A stretch of 64,000 bases of DNA from Methylocapsa acidiphila B2. GTDB taxonomy: Bacteria; Pseudomonadota; Alphaproteobacteria; Rhizobiales; Beijerinckiaceae. Below the pieces are notes generated by a model, which saw nothing but the letters and a program-made list of their open reading frames with translations, did no database searches and had not been told where the DNA came from. Below, one piece after another: positions 55,578 through 64,000 of this stretch (within the stretch, counting starts at the first letter, position 1; each line of letters opens with the position of its first letter). The stretch is taken from contig NZ_KE386496.1 in the NCBI RefSeq assembly GCF_000427445.1, forward strand, positions 2,897,004 to 2,961,003, read 5' to 3'. A program made the translations under genes and the position numbers.

Positions 55578-55991
55578 TCAGCCGCCGGAAACCTTCGCGA
55601 ACACCCGAACTCCTTGGGTTTCCGCGTCCACGAGATCGAATTGATTGGGCGTGAATTCCCTGAAATGCGCGGCGAAGCGCTTGCCGTTTTTCAGATTGAC
55701 CAGCACGACCCCTGCCGATTGCAGCTCATATTCGCCGTCTTCGGACCCGGACTGGCCGGCCGCGCCGGACATGGAAAGCGTCTTGTCGGGGCGAAACAGG
55801 AGCCGCGCCGCGCCATCGGCCGTCCGCCATTCCCCCAGGAGGGCGCTGCTGGTCACGGAGCCGTTGGTCTGCAGGCTTCTTTGCTCGATGATCCCGGTGA
55901 CGGCGACTCCAATTAGGACGAAAATCGCGACGCCGATCAAAGGCGCGAGCGCGCGGTTCTCTTTCTTCGCTGGGATGGAGGAAGGAGTCAT
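55578..55991 (-). CDS. Membrane-anchored protein of unknown function
   Basis: 137 residues from the ATG at MTPSSIPAKKEN. There is one membrane helix (LAPLIGVAIFVLIGVAVTGI) and a periplasmic domain of about 95 residues with a LLGEWRTADGAARLLFRPDKTLSMSG stretch resembling lipocalin/DUF-like stress proteins only weakly (GEW and the RPDKTL turn). A longer form beginning 72 bases upstream adds a second hydrophobic stretch; neither start has a strong RBS. Function unknown. It is convergent with the EamA transporter. Confidence 0.6.
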   Translation of the reverse strand: MTPSSIPAKKENRALAPLIGVAIFVLIGVAVTGIIEQRSLQTNGSVTSSALLGEWRTADGAARLLFRPDKTLSMSGAAGQSGSEDGEYELQSAGVVLVNLKNGKRFAAHFREFTPNQFDLVDAETQGVRVFAKVSGG

Positions 55992-56270
55992 GATCCAGGC
56001 GCAGGTTGAGGCCAAGAGAACAGCCAAGAATACCCGGCTTGCTTCGGGCGAGTCTGCGTTCATCCTGGCCCTGGTCCAGCGCCCTGGCAAGCATGAATTC
56101 GCCGCCAAGGCGTAATATGGAAGATTAAGTGTCTTGTTTCCGCTCGCATCTTATTTTGGATCAACAAAATGGATCGCGCTCATAAGTTTTAGTCATGAAA
56201 TGGATCCGTCGGGGCCTCGGCACGCCTTGCCGAAGGCCTTGAACGCGGCGGTCCCAGCGGCCGCCTCGAT

Positions 56271-57587
56271 TCATTTCGGGGGAACGAATTCGCTCATTTG
56301 ATAATTCGCGCTCATGGCCGCCCGTCGCGAAAGCGCGGCGGACGGACTTGCAGGCGTTCTCGGCGCGGCGCGCCCAAAGGTCGGAAAGAGACTTGCGGCG
56401 TTTTCGCCGAAAGCAGGCGTTGGCGAGAGATCCGGGCGCTGGGCCGCGCGATCCGCCTTTTCGAGCGTCTGTTCGAAGGCGCGAATTGTCTGCTCGGCCG
56501 TCGTCTCCCAGGAGAAGTCGCGGCTCCGCGCAAGGCTGAGTTCTCCCCTTTTGGCGCGTTCCTCGTCGTCGTCGATCAGCTTCGCGAGATGCGTCGCAAG
56601 CTCCGTCGCGTCCATGGGCGCGAAGCTCAGGCCGGCGTCCTGCGTCATCTCGATATTTTCGGGCGTCGCCGCGACCACGATGGGCAGGCCATGCGCCATG
56701 GCTTCGATCATCGGAAGGCCAAACGACTCGCAAAGCGAAGGAAAGGCGAAAATGTCGAGGCCGTCATAAATCTCCGCGATTTTATCCTGGCTGACGAGTC
56801 CGTGATTTTCGATGAGATTTTCGACCCCGATCTCGCGAGCCGCGGCAAAAATTCCTTGGCAGCGGGGATCTTGCTCGGAGAGAGTCAGCACGATCTTAAA
56901 GCGTCGGCCGGAGTCGCGAAGGCTGCGGGCCGCGTGGAACAAGGTCGTAAAATTTTTCTGGACGCCCCAATTCGTGACATAGCCAATGCGGAAAACATCC
57001 GGGCGTTCATGCGCGCGCGGCGCGTCGAGCGGCTGCGCGAGGCCTGGTCCTTCCGCGATCAGCGATAGGTCGTCCGCGCGTCTATTGCCGCAGGCGTCGA
57101 TCGCCTCCGCCAGGGCGCGGGTTTGAACCGTGACGGATGTCGCCGCGCGCACGGAATGGCGCACCCATGCGCTTCTCAGCGCCCAAATCGCTCCGGCGAG
57201 CAGAGAGCCCTTCCAGTCCTTCATCAGGCCCTTGAACGCCTCGGAATAATAGCCGGCGTGCTGCACGAGCAGCAAGGTCGGGCAGGGAAGCCTTTGCAAA
57301 GGAAGAAAATTCGTCTGCGAAAAGACGAGATCCGGCCGGTGCTCGCGGACGAGGGACGGCAGCACGAATTCATACCAGAAGAAGGCGTGCACGGCCGATT
57401 TGTCGATCCATGAGGTCAGGATCCACGTGACCTTGGGATCCGGCGTCGGGTCGAACCTCGCGTTGGCGTTGGCGACGACAATCCATTCGATGTCCGGGCG
57501 CAATCGGCGCAGGCTGGCGAGCCGCTTCAAAAGGACGACCGTGGCCCCGCCTTCCTTGATGGAAACGGCGTTGAGCAAAATCTTCAT
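56271..57587 (-). CDS. Glycosyltransferase, GT4/GT1 family
   Basis: 438 residues. It starts MKILLNAVSIKEGGATVVLLK; the donor half has IGYVTNWGVQKNFTTLF and FAFPSLCESFGLPMIEAMAHGLPIV, the E(x7)E site. The final 60 residues are low complexity and outside the fold. The ATG overlaps the stop of the upstream polysaccharide deacetylase as ATGA, so the two are translationally coupled; together they suggest a small polysaccharide modification pair. Sugar donor unknown. Confidence 0.88.
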   Translation of the reverse strand: MKILLNAVSIKEGGATVVLLKRLASLRRLRPDIEWIVVANANARFDPTPDPKVTWILTSWIDKSAVHAFFWYEFVLPSLVREHRPDLVFSQTNFLPLQRLPCPTLLLVQHAGYYSEAFKGLMKDWKGSLLAGAIWALRSAWVRHSVRAATSVTVQTRALAEAIDACGNRRADDLSLIAEGPGLAQPLDAPRAHERPDVFRIGYVTNWGVQKNFTTLFHAARSLRDSGRRFKIVLTLSEQDPRCQGIFAAAREIGVENLIENHGLVSQDKIAEIYDGLDIFAFPSLCESFGLPMIEAMAHGLPIVVAATPENIEMTQDAGLSFAPMDATELATHLAKLIDDDEERAKRGELSLARSRDFSWETTAEQTIRAFEQTLEKADRAAQRPDLSPTPAFGENAASLFPTFGRAAPRTPASPSAALSRRAAMSANYQMSEFVPPK

Positions 57588-58390
57588 TTGCGTCTTCCCC
57601 ACTTGTGCACCCAGCCCAAATAGTCCCAATCCCCTGTCGCCACCGCGGCGAAGTCGCTCAGGCTGTAGTCGTTCGCGATATTGACGCGCGGCGCGGCCCA
57701 AGGATCGAAACCTTGCCCAACCGGGCCGTGATCGCAGGACAAAGCGAACCGGTATCCGGCCTGCTTGGCCGCGCGGCGCGTCGCTTCATTGTGCCGACCC
57801 CAAGGGTAGGCGAAGAATTCGGCCGGCCCGATCCGCGACTCGATCGCCGCCTTCGAGCCGCAGAGCTGAGCCTCGATCGAGGCGGCCGAGGCGGCTGACA
57901 GATCGATATGGTCGACCCCATGAGCCCCGATCGTCCAAGCCTCGGAGGCGAGCGTCTCGATGTCGCGCCAAGAGAGGAAAAACTCTTGCGGATAATGCCC
58001 GAGAGCCAGATCGGACGGATTGCGCGATTGGTCCGCGAGGCAGCCGGTATTGAGAAAGACGCTTGCCGTCGCCCCGACGTCGCGCAGGATAGGAAGAGCT
58101 TTGTCGCGCAGGCTCGCATAGCCGTCGTCGAAAGTGACCGCCGCCTGAAACGGATGGTCGAGCCGATCCTCGAGCAATTGCGGAAGCGAGACGATCTTCG
58201 CGTGATCGGCGAGCCAGCTCATTTGCCGGCGGAATGCGGCTTCCGGCGTCGCCCACGGGCCGCCGCCGACGGAATGATAAAGAAGGATGAGCTTGCGGCG
58301 CCGCGCCCCCGGCTGAAGCCGAGCAGCTGTGTTCAAGGTCCGACCCAAGGTTGGGCCCAAGGCGCGCTTGAGAAGGATTTTCGTGGCCAT
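57584..58390 (-). CDS. Polysaccharide deacetylase family protein
   Basis: 268 residues, NodB-like fold. The metal site is in AVTFDDGY (TFDDG, about residue 84) and in GAHGVDHIDLS with the two His; the PWGRHNE segment is motif 3. It would remove N- or O-acetyl groups from a polysaccharide. There is no signal peptide, only a hydrophilic start (MATKILLKRALG), so it may act on the cytosolic side or on lipid-linked intermediates. It is coupled to the following glycosyltransferase gene. Substrate unknown. Confidence 0.88.
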   Translation of the reverse strand: MATKILLKRALGPTLGRTLNTAARLQPGARRRKLILLYHSVGGGPWATPEAAFRRQMSWLADHAKIVSLPQLLEDRLDHPFQAAVTFDDGYASLRDKALPILRDVGATASVFLNTGCLADQSRNPSDLALGHYPQEFFLSWRDIETLASEAWTIGAHGVDHIDLSAASAASIEAQLCGSKAAIESRIGPAEFFAYPWGRHNEATRRAAKQAGYRFALSCDHGPVGQGFDPWAAPRVNIANDYSLSDFAAVATGDWDYLGWVHKWGRRK

Positions 58391-59017
58391 GATCGCGCAA
58401 TTCAACCTTGCCGAGACATGAACTCGGCTGGAAGCGCGCTCATGTCGTTCAATATTCGAAGGATATTTTTCAGTGAGAGCCGACAGCGGTTCTTATCGTG
58501 GCAATTATTTGCCGCTTAAAAAGAGCTTACGCAAAGATCCGCGAGGAATCACTTAATATCGGTGCTCATATCAACTTTGAGAGAGCGAAATATTAAAGCT
58601 AATCAAACGTTTAATAGTTTCTAGTTCGATAAAAACAATATGAGAATAGCGGGGCAATATTTCAAGGCCCCGCTGGAGGCTATTCTTTTTGAATTTGCGC
58701 AGAGAACGGCGCTCGTTCGGATGTCGCTCATAAAGCTATCTGGACGCAGCATCTGTGCGCCGCCACACGTCGCATGGCGATAGAGATCAATTCCGATCCG
58801 TCAGCGCAGGGCTTCAAAGGCTTCATGGCGACAAGGCCCACTGATCCCGGCTGTAGCCGAGTTCAGTTTCTAAAAATTGCCCGAAGTCTGACAGGGCCGA
58901 CTTTGAAGGGCCGTCTCGAACCACGAGGCCGTCAGCTTAAACGCTCGCTTCGTTCTTCGAGACGCCATTTAGTGCGGATGAGCGCCTCATGATGAGGAGC
59001 GGCGTTTTCAAATCACG
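58391..59017. other. AT-richer intergenic region with hairpin and repeat remnant
   Basis: About 630 bases. The part from 58440 to 58720 is distinctly AT-rich compared with the genes. It has a hairpin AGCGGGGC (58648-58655) with GCCCCGCT (58667-58674). The stretch 58900-59005 resembles the intergenic repeat listed separately. A 72-residue open frame at 58774-58992 is not convincing. Confidence 0.55.
58905..59003. repeat. Degenerate copy of a Hyphomicrobiales intergenic palindromic repeat
   Basis: CGTCTCGAA (58912-58920) is inverted at TTCGAGACG (58956-58964), and the flanks CTTCGTTCTTCGAGACG and CTCATGATGAGGAG resemble the abundant repeat TTCGAGACG...CTCCTCAGGATGAGG that I recall from many rhizobial and related genomes. 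The copy is worn. The family assignment is from memory, the inverted repeat is read directly. Confidence 0.5.
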
Positions 59018-60955
59018 CTAGATCGACCAGTCGTCGCCGAGATCGTCGATCTTGTCGATGAAGCCGCGCTCGACCAGCAAGGCGATGATCTTGGCCGCGG
59101 CCTGCTCGGCGGTCTGGCCGTCGCGACCGACGATCAGCTCCGGATCTTGCGGCGGCTCATAGCTCTGGTCGATCCCGGTGAAGTTCTTGATCTCGCCGGC
59201 GATCGCCTTCTTGTAGAGACCCTTGGGATCGCGCGCGATGCAGTCCTCGATCGGCGCATCGACGAAAATTTCGATGAACTCGCCCTCGTCCAGAAGCTCT
59301 CGCACGAGCCGCCGCTCGGCGCGGAACGGTGAGATGAAGGCGCAAAGCGCGATAAGCCCGGCCTCGGTCATCAGCTTTGTCACCTCGCCCACGCGGCGGA
59401 TGTTCTCGACCCGGTCGACCTCGGTGAAGCCGAGGTCCTTGTTGAGCCCATGCCGAACATTGTCGCCATCGAGCAGGACCGTATGGACTCCCCGCCCATA
59501 AAGGCGCGATTCGACCAGATTGGCGATGGTCGACTTGCCCGAGCCGGAGAGCCCGGTGAACCAGAGCGCCGCCGCCTTTTGGTTTTTCAGCCTGGCTCGG
59601 TCGATCTTGGCGATGTTCAGGCCTTGGCGATGAATATTGGTGGCGCGCCTGAGCCCATGGAGGATGAGCCCAGCGGCGGCGGTGGCGTTGGTGGCGCGGT
59701 CGATGAGGATGAAGGCGCCTGTAGAGCGGTTCGCCTTATAAGGATCGAAAGCGATCGGCGTCGTGGTCGCGAGATTGCACAGGCCGACCTCGTTGAGGCT
59801 CAAGGTGCGCGCCGGGAGCTCCCCGAGCGTGTTCACGTCGATGCGATGCTTGAGTTCGGTCACCGTGACCGGAACGGTCCGGGCGCCGGCCTTCATCAGA
59901 TAGGAGCGACCCGGCAGCAGCTTGTCGTCGCTCATCCAGATCAGATTGGCGGAGAATTGATCCGAGACCTCGGGCCGATGCTTGGGGTCGCACAGGACGT
60001 CGCCGCGGGCGATGTCGAGCTCGTCGGCGAGCGTCAGGGTGACCGCGTCGCCGGCTTCGGCGATGGGGAGGTCGCCATCGGCGGTGACGATGCGCGCGAC
60101 TCGGGAGGCGCGGCCGGAGCCCGCCGCCACGATCTCGTCGCCCGGCCGAACCGACCCGCTTGAGATCTCGCCCGAAAACCCGCGAAAGTCGAGATGCGGC
60201 CGGTTGACCCATTGCACCGCGAAGCGGAAGGGCTGGCCGCTATTGTCTTCCGCGACCTCGATCGATTCGAGATGCTCGAGGAGGACGGGGCCGCGGTGCC
60301 AGGGCGTGTTGGCGCTTCGCTGCGAAACATTGTCGCCATGGCGCGCCGAGATCGGGATCGGAACGAGCGTCTTGAACCCGAGCGGCTCGGCGAAGGCTCT
60401 GAAATCGGCGACGATCTTGGCGAAACCCTCGGCGTCGAACCCGGTCAGGTCGATCTTGTTGACGGCTAGGACGACATGCCGGATGCCGAGCATGGAAACG
60501 ATCGCGGCGTGGCGGCAGGTCTGGGTCAAAAGCCCTTTGCGGGCGTCGACTAGCAGAATCGCGAGATCGGCGCTGGAGGCGGCGGTCGCCATGTTGCGGG
60601 TATATTGCTCATGGCCCGGCGTGTCGGCGATGATGAAGGAGCGCCGCTTGGTCGAGACATAGCGATAGGCGACGTCGATCGTGATGCCTTGCTCGCGCTC
60701 AGCCTCGAGCCCGTCGACGAGGAGGGCGAAGTCGATATTTTCGCCGTCGGTTCCGTGGCGACGGGAGTCGCGCTCGAGCGCTGCGAGCTGATCGTCGAGA
60801 ATAAGGCTTTGCTCGAAGAGCAGGCGCCCAATCAAGGTCGATTTCCCATCATCGACAGAGCCGCAGGTGATGAGCCGCAGCGTCGCCAAAGCGGGAGCCT
60901 GCTCCGCCTGTGTCGCAAGGGAGGCTTTGGACGAGGCCTGCGCAAGCTCCAGCAT
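59018..60955 (-). CDS. cysNC: Bifunctional sulfate adenylyltransferase subunit 1 / adenylylsulfate kinase (CysNC)
   Basis: 645 residues. The CysN GTPase occupies about residues 20-450, with P-loop [15 protein letters not shown], switch [14 protein letters not shown] and NKIDL; the CysC kinase (about 455-645) has P-loop GLSGSGKST and the [16 protein letters not shown] and DPKGLYKKA substrate elements. With CysD it makes APS and then PAPS from sulfate. This fusion is common in alphaproteobacteria. The start overlaps the cysD stop by one base (TGATG). The region just downstream is the repeat-like stretch. Confidence 0.97.
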   Translation of the reverse strand: MLELAQASSKASLATQAEQAPALATLRLITCGSVDDGKSTLIGRLLFEQSLILDDQLAALERDSRRHGTDGENIDFALLVDGLEAEREQGITIDVAYRYVSTKRRSFIIADTPGHEQYTRNMATAASSADLAILLVDARKGLLTQTCRHAAIVSMLGIRHVVLAVNKIDLTGFDAEGFAKIVADFRAFAEPLGFKTLVPIPISARHGDNVSQRSANTPWHRGPVLLEHLESIEVAEDNSGQPFRFAVQWVNRPHLDFRGFSGEISSGSVRPGDEIVAAGSGRASRVARIVTADGDLPIAEAGDAVTLTLADELDIARGDVLCDPKHRPEVSDQFSANLIWMSDDKLLPGRSYLMKAGARTVPVTVTELKHRIDVNTLGELPARTLSLNEVGLCNLATTTPIAFDPYKANRSTGAFILIDRATNATAAAGLILHGLRRATNIHRQGLNIAKIDRARLKNQKAAALWFTGLSGSGKSTIANLVESRLYGRGVHTVLLDGDNVRHGLNKDLGFTEVDRVENIRRVGEVTKLMTEAGLIALCAFISPFRAERRLVRELLDEGEFIEIFVDAPIEDCIARDPKGLYKKAIAGEIKNFTGIDQSYEPPQDPELIVGRDGQTAEQAAAKIIALLVERGFIDKIDDLGDDWSI

Positions 60956-61863
60956 CAGAAATAACCTTCGCGTTTCTTCTTTTCCATGGAGCCCGACTCG
61001 TCATGGTCGATCAGGCGGCCTTCCCGCTCGGAAGTCGTCGAGGCCCGCATTTCGGCGATGATCTCGGGGATTGTTTGCGCCTCGGAGCGGATCGCGCCGG
61101 TGAGCGGATAGCAGCCGAGCGTGCGAAAGCGGATTTTTTCCATGCGCGGAACCTCGCCCGGGGCGAGAGGCAGGCGCTCGTCGTCCACCATGATGAGGGC
61201 GCCGTCGCGGGTGACGACGGGACGCTCCTTGGCGAGATAGAGTGGCACGACGGGAATCTCCTCGGCAGCGACATAGTCCCACACGTCGAGCTCGGTCCAA
61301 TTCGACAAGGGGAAAACCCGCATGGATTCGCCGGGTTTGATCCTCGTGTTGAACAGGCGCCAGAGTTCCGGGCGCTGATTGCGCGGGTCCCAGGCGTGGG
61401 TCGTGGAGCGATGCGAGAAGATGCGCTCCTTGGCGCGGCTTTTCTCCTCGTCGCGCCTTGCGCCGCCGAAGGCCGCGTCGAAGCGCCATTTGTCGAGCGC
61501 CTGGCGCAGTCCTTCGGTCTTCATGACCTGGGTGTGGACGGAAGAGCCCGAGGCCACCGGCGAGACGCCGCGCTTCACGCCCTCCTCGTTGATATGGACG
61601 AGAAGCTCCATGCCCACGCGCTGCGCCGCCGCGTCGCGAAAGCTGATCATCTCGCGAAACTTCCAGGTCGTGTCGACGTGAAGAAGGGGGAAGGGCGGCT
61701 TGGACGGGAAGAAGGCCTTCTGCGCCAAATGCAGCATGACGCTAGAGTCTTTGCCGATGGAATAAAGCATCACCGGTCGCTCGAATTCCGCGACGACCTC
61801 CCGCAGGATGAAGATCGCCTCCGCTTCGAGCCGGCGAAGGTGGGGCGACGCGGGCTGTTTCAC
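60955..61863 (-). CDS. cysD: Sulfate adenylyltransferase subunit 2 (CysD)
   Basis: 302 residues, PP-loop ATPase family. The nucleotide loop is [16 protein letters not shown] and the family end has [22 protein letters not shown], of which [17 protein letters not shown] is diagnostic. It is the catalytic subunit that forms APS, driven by GTP hydrolysis in CysN. It starts upstream of cysNC on the same strand with a one-base overlap, an operon. No cysH or assimilatory sulfite reductase is adjacent. Confidence 0.97.
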   Translation of the reverse strand: MKQPASPHLRRLEAEAIFILREVVAEFERPVMLYSIGKDSSVMLHLAQKAFFPSKPPFPLLHVDTTWKFREMISFRDAAAQRVGMELLVHINEEGVKRGVSPVASGSSVHTQVMKTEGLRQALDKWRFDAAFGGARRDEEKSRAKERIFSHRSTTHAWDPRNQRPELWRLFNTRIKPGESMRVFPLSNWTELDVWDYVAAEEIPVVPLYLAKERPVVTRDGALIMVDDERLPLAPGEVPRMEKIRFRTLGCYPLTGAIRSEAQTIPEIIAEMRASTTSEREGRLIDHDESGSMEKKKREGYF

Positions 61864-62006
61864 ACAACTATCCTGTAATAGAAGAAATTTTACCTAGAAA
61901 ACGGTCATTATTCCTTCGCACTCAGTTTTGCAAATTTCTCCGCAAGCAAGTTTCAGCGCAGGCGGCTTTCGCCGAGCGCCGGCAATGCGACCGTAAGGAC
62001 GTGGGC

Positions 62007-62564
62007 TCAGAATTGGATGTCTGGCTCCGGCGCCGGCTTGATCCGCCGCGCGAGGCCGGCGCTGACCAACACGACGCCGTCGCAAGCCGCCGCGAGCGCC
62101 TGGTTCAGCCAGCCTTGCGCGTCGCGGAAACGTCGCGCGAGCGCATTGTCGGGGACGATCCCGAGGCCGACCTCGTTCGAGACGAAAACGACGGGTCCGG
62201 CGAGTCGCCCGACGATTTGCGCGAGTTCTTTGCTCGCGGCTTCGAGATCATCGCCGCTGAGGAGCAGATTGCTAAGCCAGAGCGTCGCGCAATCGACGAC
62301 GAGAAGGCGCTCAGGCCCCGCCTCGCGGAGCAAGGCGGCGGCGACGGCGGCCGGCTCCTCGACGACGCGCCACCGAGCGTCGCGCGCGGCGACATGCCGG
62401 GCGATGCGCTGCGCCATCTCGTCGTCATGCGCCTGAGCCGTCGCAATCAAGACGGGGAGGCGGTTGGACGCCTCCGCGAGCTTTTGCGCGTAGCGGCTCT
62501 TGCCGGAGCGCGCGCCGCCGAGAACGAGAAGGCTCTTCAGGGGGAGATTTAGGTTCGCCGTCAT
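62007..62564 (-). CDS. cobP: Adenosylcobinamide kinase/guanylyltransferase (CobP/CobU)
   Basis: 185 residues. P-loop GGARSGKSRYAQ (about residues 16-27) and the VVDCATLWLSNLL and FVSNEVGLGIVP segments identify CobU/CobP. It phosphorylates adenosylcobinamide and then adds GMP, the nucleotide loop assembly of cobalamin. The gene stands alone here, 17 kb from cbiD and cobB, between cysD and the HbpS-like gene. No cobalamin riboswitch was seen before it. Confidence 0.95.
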   Translation of the reverse strand: MTANLNLPLKSLLVLGGARSGKSRYAQKLAEASNRLPVLIATAQAHDDEMAQRIARHVAARDARWRVVEEPAAVAAALLREAGPERLLVVDCATLWLSNLLLSGDDLEAASKELAQIVGRLAGPVVFVSNEVGLGIVPDNALARRFRDAQGWLNQALAAACDGVVLVSAGLARRIKPAPEPDIQF

Positions 62565-62616
62565 GGATCCGCGTCGAAAGCGGGCGGCGAACCCGGCAGG
62601 AGGAAATGCGCCCGGT

Positions 62617-63051
62617 TCACGTCCGCCAAGGATGCTCGGGAAGATCGCTTACGCCGATCGGGACGACGCCCGCCTGCGCGACCGCGTGATCGTTCTCGAC
62701 AGAGCTGCCGCTGACGCCGATCGCGCCGACGAGGACGCCCTCATGATCGACGATCGGCAAGCCGCCGGGAAAGGTGATGAGGCCTTCATTGGAATGCTCG
62801 ATGCCGAAGAGCGAGCCGCCCGGCTGGGACAGCTGGCCGATCAAGCCGGTCGGCATGCCGAAGAAGACCGCCGTCTTAGCCTTCTTGATCGCAATGTCTA
62901 TGCTCCCGACCCAGGCGTCGTCCATGCGATAGAAGGCCTTGAGATTGGCGCCCGAATCGACGATGGCGATGCACATTTTGGTGTTGAGCTCGACCGCCCG
63001 CTTGCGGGCGGCCTCGATGGCCGCTTCGGCGGCCTTGATGTCGACATGCAT
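62617..63051 (-). CDS. GlcG/HbpS-family heme-binding-like protein
   Basis: 144 residues. It starts [23 protein letters not shown] and has [22 protein letters not shown] and [20 protein letters not shown], the pattern of DUF336/GlcG proteins; some members bind haem, others associate with diol or glycolate metabolism. No signal peptide is present, so this one is cytosolic. Stands alone between cobP and the polyamine-binding protein gene. Ligand unknown. Confidence 0.9.
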   Translation of the reverse strand: MHVDIKAAEAAIEAARKRAVELNTKMCIAIVDSGANLKAFYRMDDAWVGSIDIAIKKAKTAVFFGMPTGLIGQLSQPGGSLFGIEHSNEGLITFPGGLPIVDHEGVLVGAIGVSGSSVENDHAVAQAGVVPIGVSDLPEHPWRT

Positions 63052-63177
63052 AATGTTTCCCTTCGTGCTTCCAGTGCGCGACTATGGACGTTCTACGCAA
63101 TTGTCCGTTCGGGCAAGTTCCCTTATCCTGGCCATAAGACAAAATGATCTAAAACAATGTTGGCGGATAGGGTTCGA

Positions 63178-64000
63178 ATGAGATCCTTTGGCGTCTTGAT
63201 TTGCGCTTTGTGGCTTTGGCTCGCCGGCGGCGCGATCGCGCAAGAGAGAGTCGTCAACGTCTATAATTGGAGCGATTATATCGATCCAAAGGTCATTGAG
63301 GAATTTACCAAGGAAACGGGCGTCAAGGTCGTCTATGACACCTATGATTCGAACGAGGTGCTCGAGACCCGCCTGCTCGCCGGCAAGACCGGCTATGACG
63401 TTGTGGTCCCCTCGGGTCCGTTTCTTCAAAGACAGATCGCCGCCGGGCTCTACCAGAAGCTCGATAAGGCCAAGCTCAAAAACCTCAAGAACCTATGGCC
63501 GGAGGTGATGGGCCGCCTCGCCGCCTATGATCCGGGCAATCAATACGCCATCAACTATATGTGGTTCACGACGGGCCTCGCCTATGACGTCGAGAAAGCC
63601 AGGGAAAGGCTCGGCGGGGAGACCCCCAATTCCTGGGACGTCGTCTTCCGGCCGGAGATCTTGAAGAAATTCGTCGATTGCGGGGTCTATGTGCTCGATA
63701 GCCCGGAAGATCTCTTTTCCGTCGCCCTGCAATATTTGCGGCTCAATCCCGATTCCCGCAATCAAAACGATCTTAAGCGCGCCGCCGATCTCCTCGGGGT
63801 GGCCCGGCGGAACGTGAAGAAATTTCATTCCTCCGAATATATCAACGCGCTCGCCAGCGGCGACATTTGTCTCGCGGTTGGATGGTCGGGCGATAGTTTC
63901 CAGGCGCACAATCGGGCGCGCGAGGCGCAAAACGACGTGGTCATCGATTACGTGATCCCGAAGGAGGGAACGCTGATGTCGCTCGACAATCTCGCGATCC
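63178..64000 (+). CDS. Periplasmic spermidine/putrescine-binding protein, 3' end cut by window edge
   Basis: About 274 residues are visible. A signal peptide (FGVLICALWLWLAGGAIA) ends at about residue 20, then the mature PotD/PotF fold with VVNVYNWSDYIDPKVIEEFTKETG, of which NVYNWSDYID is the polyamine-binding-protein hallmark, and MLFVG-like DYVIPKEGTLMSLDNLAI near the edge. It delivers polyamines to a PotABC-type or PotGHI-type ABC importer, whose genes would lie beyond the window. PotF versus PotD cannot be decided. Confidence 0.92.
   Translation, partial: MRSFGVLICALWLWLAGGAIAQERVVNVYNWSDYIDPKVIEEFTKETGVKVVYDTYDSNEVLETRLLAGKTGYDVVVPSGPFLQRQIAAGLYQKLDKAKLKNLKNLWPEVMGRLAAYDPGNQYAINYMWFTTGLAYDVEKARERLGGETPNSWDVVFRPEILKKFVDCGVYVLDSPEDLFSVALQYLRLNPDSRNQNDLKRAADLLGVARRNVKKFHSSEYINALASGDICLAVGWSGDSFQAHNRAREAQNDVVIDYVIPKEGTLMSLDNLAI

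Noticed and set aside
58774..58992. A 72-residue open frame, possibly a transposase fragment
   Set aside because: A weak resemblance to an IS5-like ending (QGFKGF) is too short; no terminal repeats and no RBS.
61864..62616. A cobalamin riboswitch near cobP
   Set aside because: No B12-box-like sequence or room for a full aptamer was found upstream of cobP, and none near cbiD/cobB.

Overview
This window is high-GC alphaproteobacterial DNA, most likely from Hyphomicrobiales. The gene set (fused CysNC sulfate activation, split PntAA/PntAB/PntB transhydrogenase preceded by an aa3-oxidase subunit IV peptide, a suhB/MmgR-like sRNA beside a HisN-type phosphatase, a probable hopanoid aminotransferase, GlnK-AmtB) fits the Methylocystaceae/Beijerinckiaceae neighbourhood. 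No methane-oxidation gene is present, so the family is a guess.

Left part (1-15.4 kb): the 5' end of an SDR oxidoreductase coupled to a TerB-like protein; a secreted orphan; an outer-membrane barrel, an EfeO-type cupredoxin and an FTR1 permease that look like an iron (or other metal) uptake operon with an Irr-box-like palindrome upstream; then a region with four glycosyltransferases, a secreted 14-repeat WD40 protein and a complete MacA/MacB- or DevBCA-type exporter, which together suggest envelope glycoconjugate synthesis and export.

Middle (15.6-31.5 kb): a cytochrome P450, a SyrD/PvdE-like ABC exporter and an alpha/beta hydrolase; a LON-substrate-binding-domain protein and a Trm112-like protein; a periplasmic Ntn amide hydrolase, an isoprenylcysteine-type methyltransferase and acyl-CoA thioesterase II; the nitrogen module glnK-amtB with a candidate sigma-54 promoter and a strong terminator; pgi; bacterioferritin and its ferredoxin; malonyl-CoA synthetase.

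Right part (31.5-64 kb): a two-gene type VI secretion fragment (tssL, tssM) next to tRNA-Val(GAC); another glycosyltransferase; LtrA; a HpnO-like aminotransferase and rimM; a Met/His/Asn-rich secreted protein; cobalamin genes cbiD and cobB (divergent) with cobP/cobU 17 kb away; a 37-residue membrane peptide with a near-perfect ribosome binding site; an atypical LuxR-type regulator; a GNAT; an ABC1 kinase; the transhydrogenase operon; HisN and the sRNA; a polysaccharide deacetylase-glycosyltransferase pair; cysD-cysNC; a GlcG/HbpS protein; and the 5' part of a polyamine-binding protein gene.

Most of the window is ordinary chromosome. The best candidates for something new are the glycosyltransferase/WD40/exporter region, the 37-residue peptide, the regulator without its phospho-acceptor Asp, the orphan TssL-TssM pair and the Met/His-rich secreted protein. 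No insertion sequence, prophage or CRISPR array was seen.
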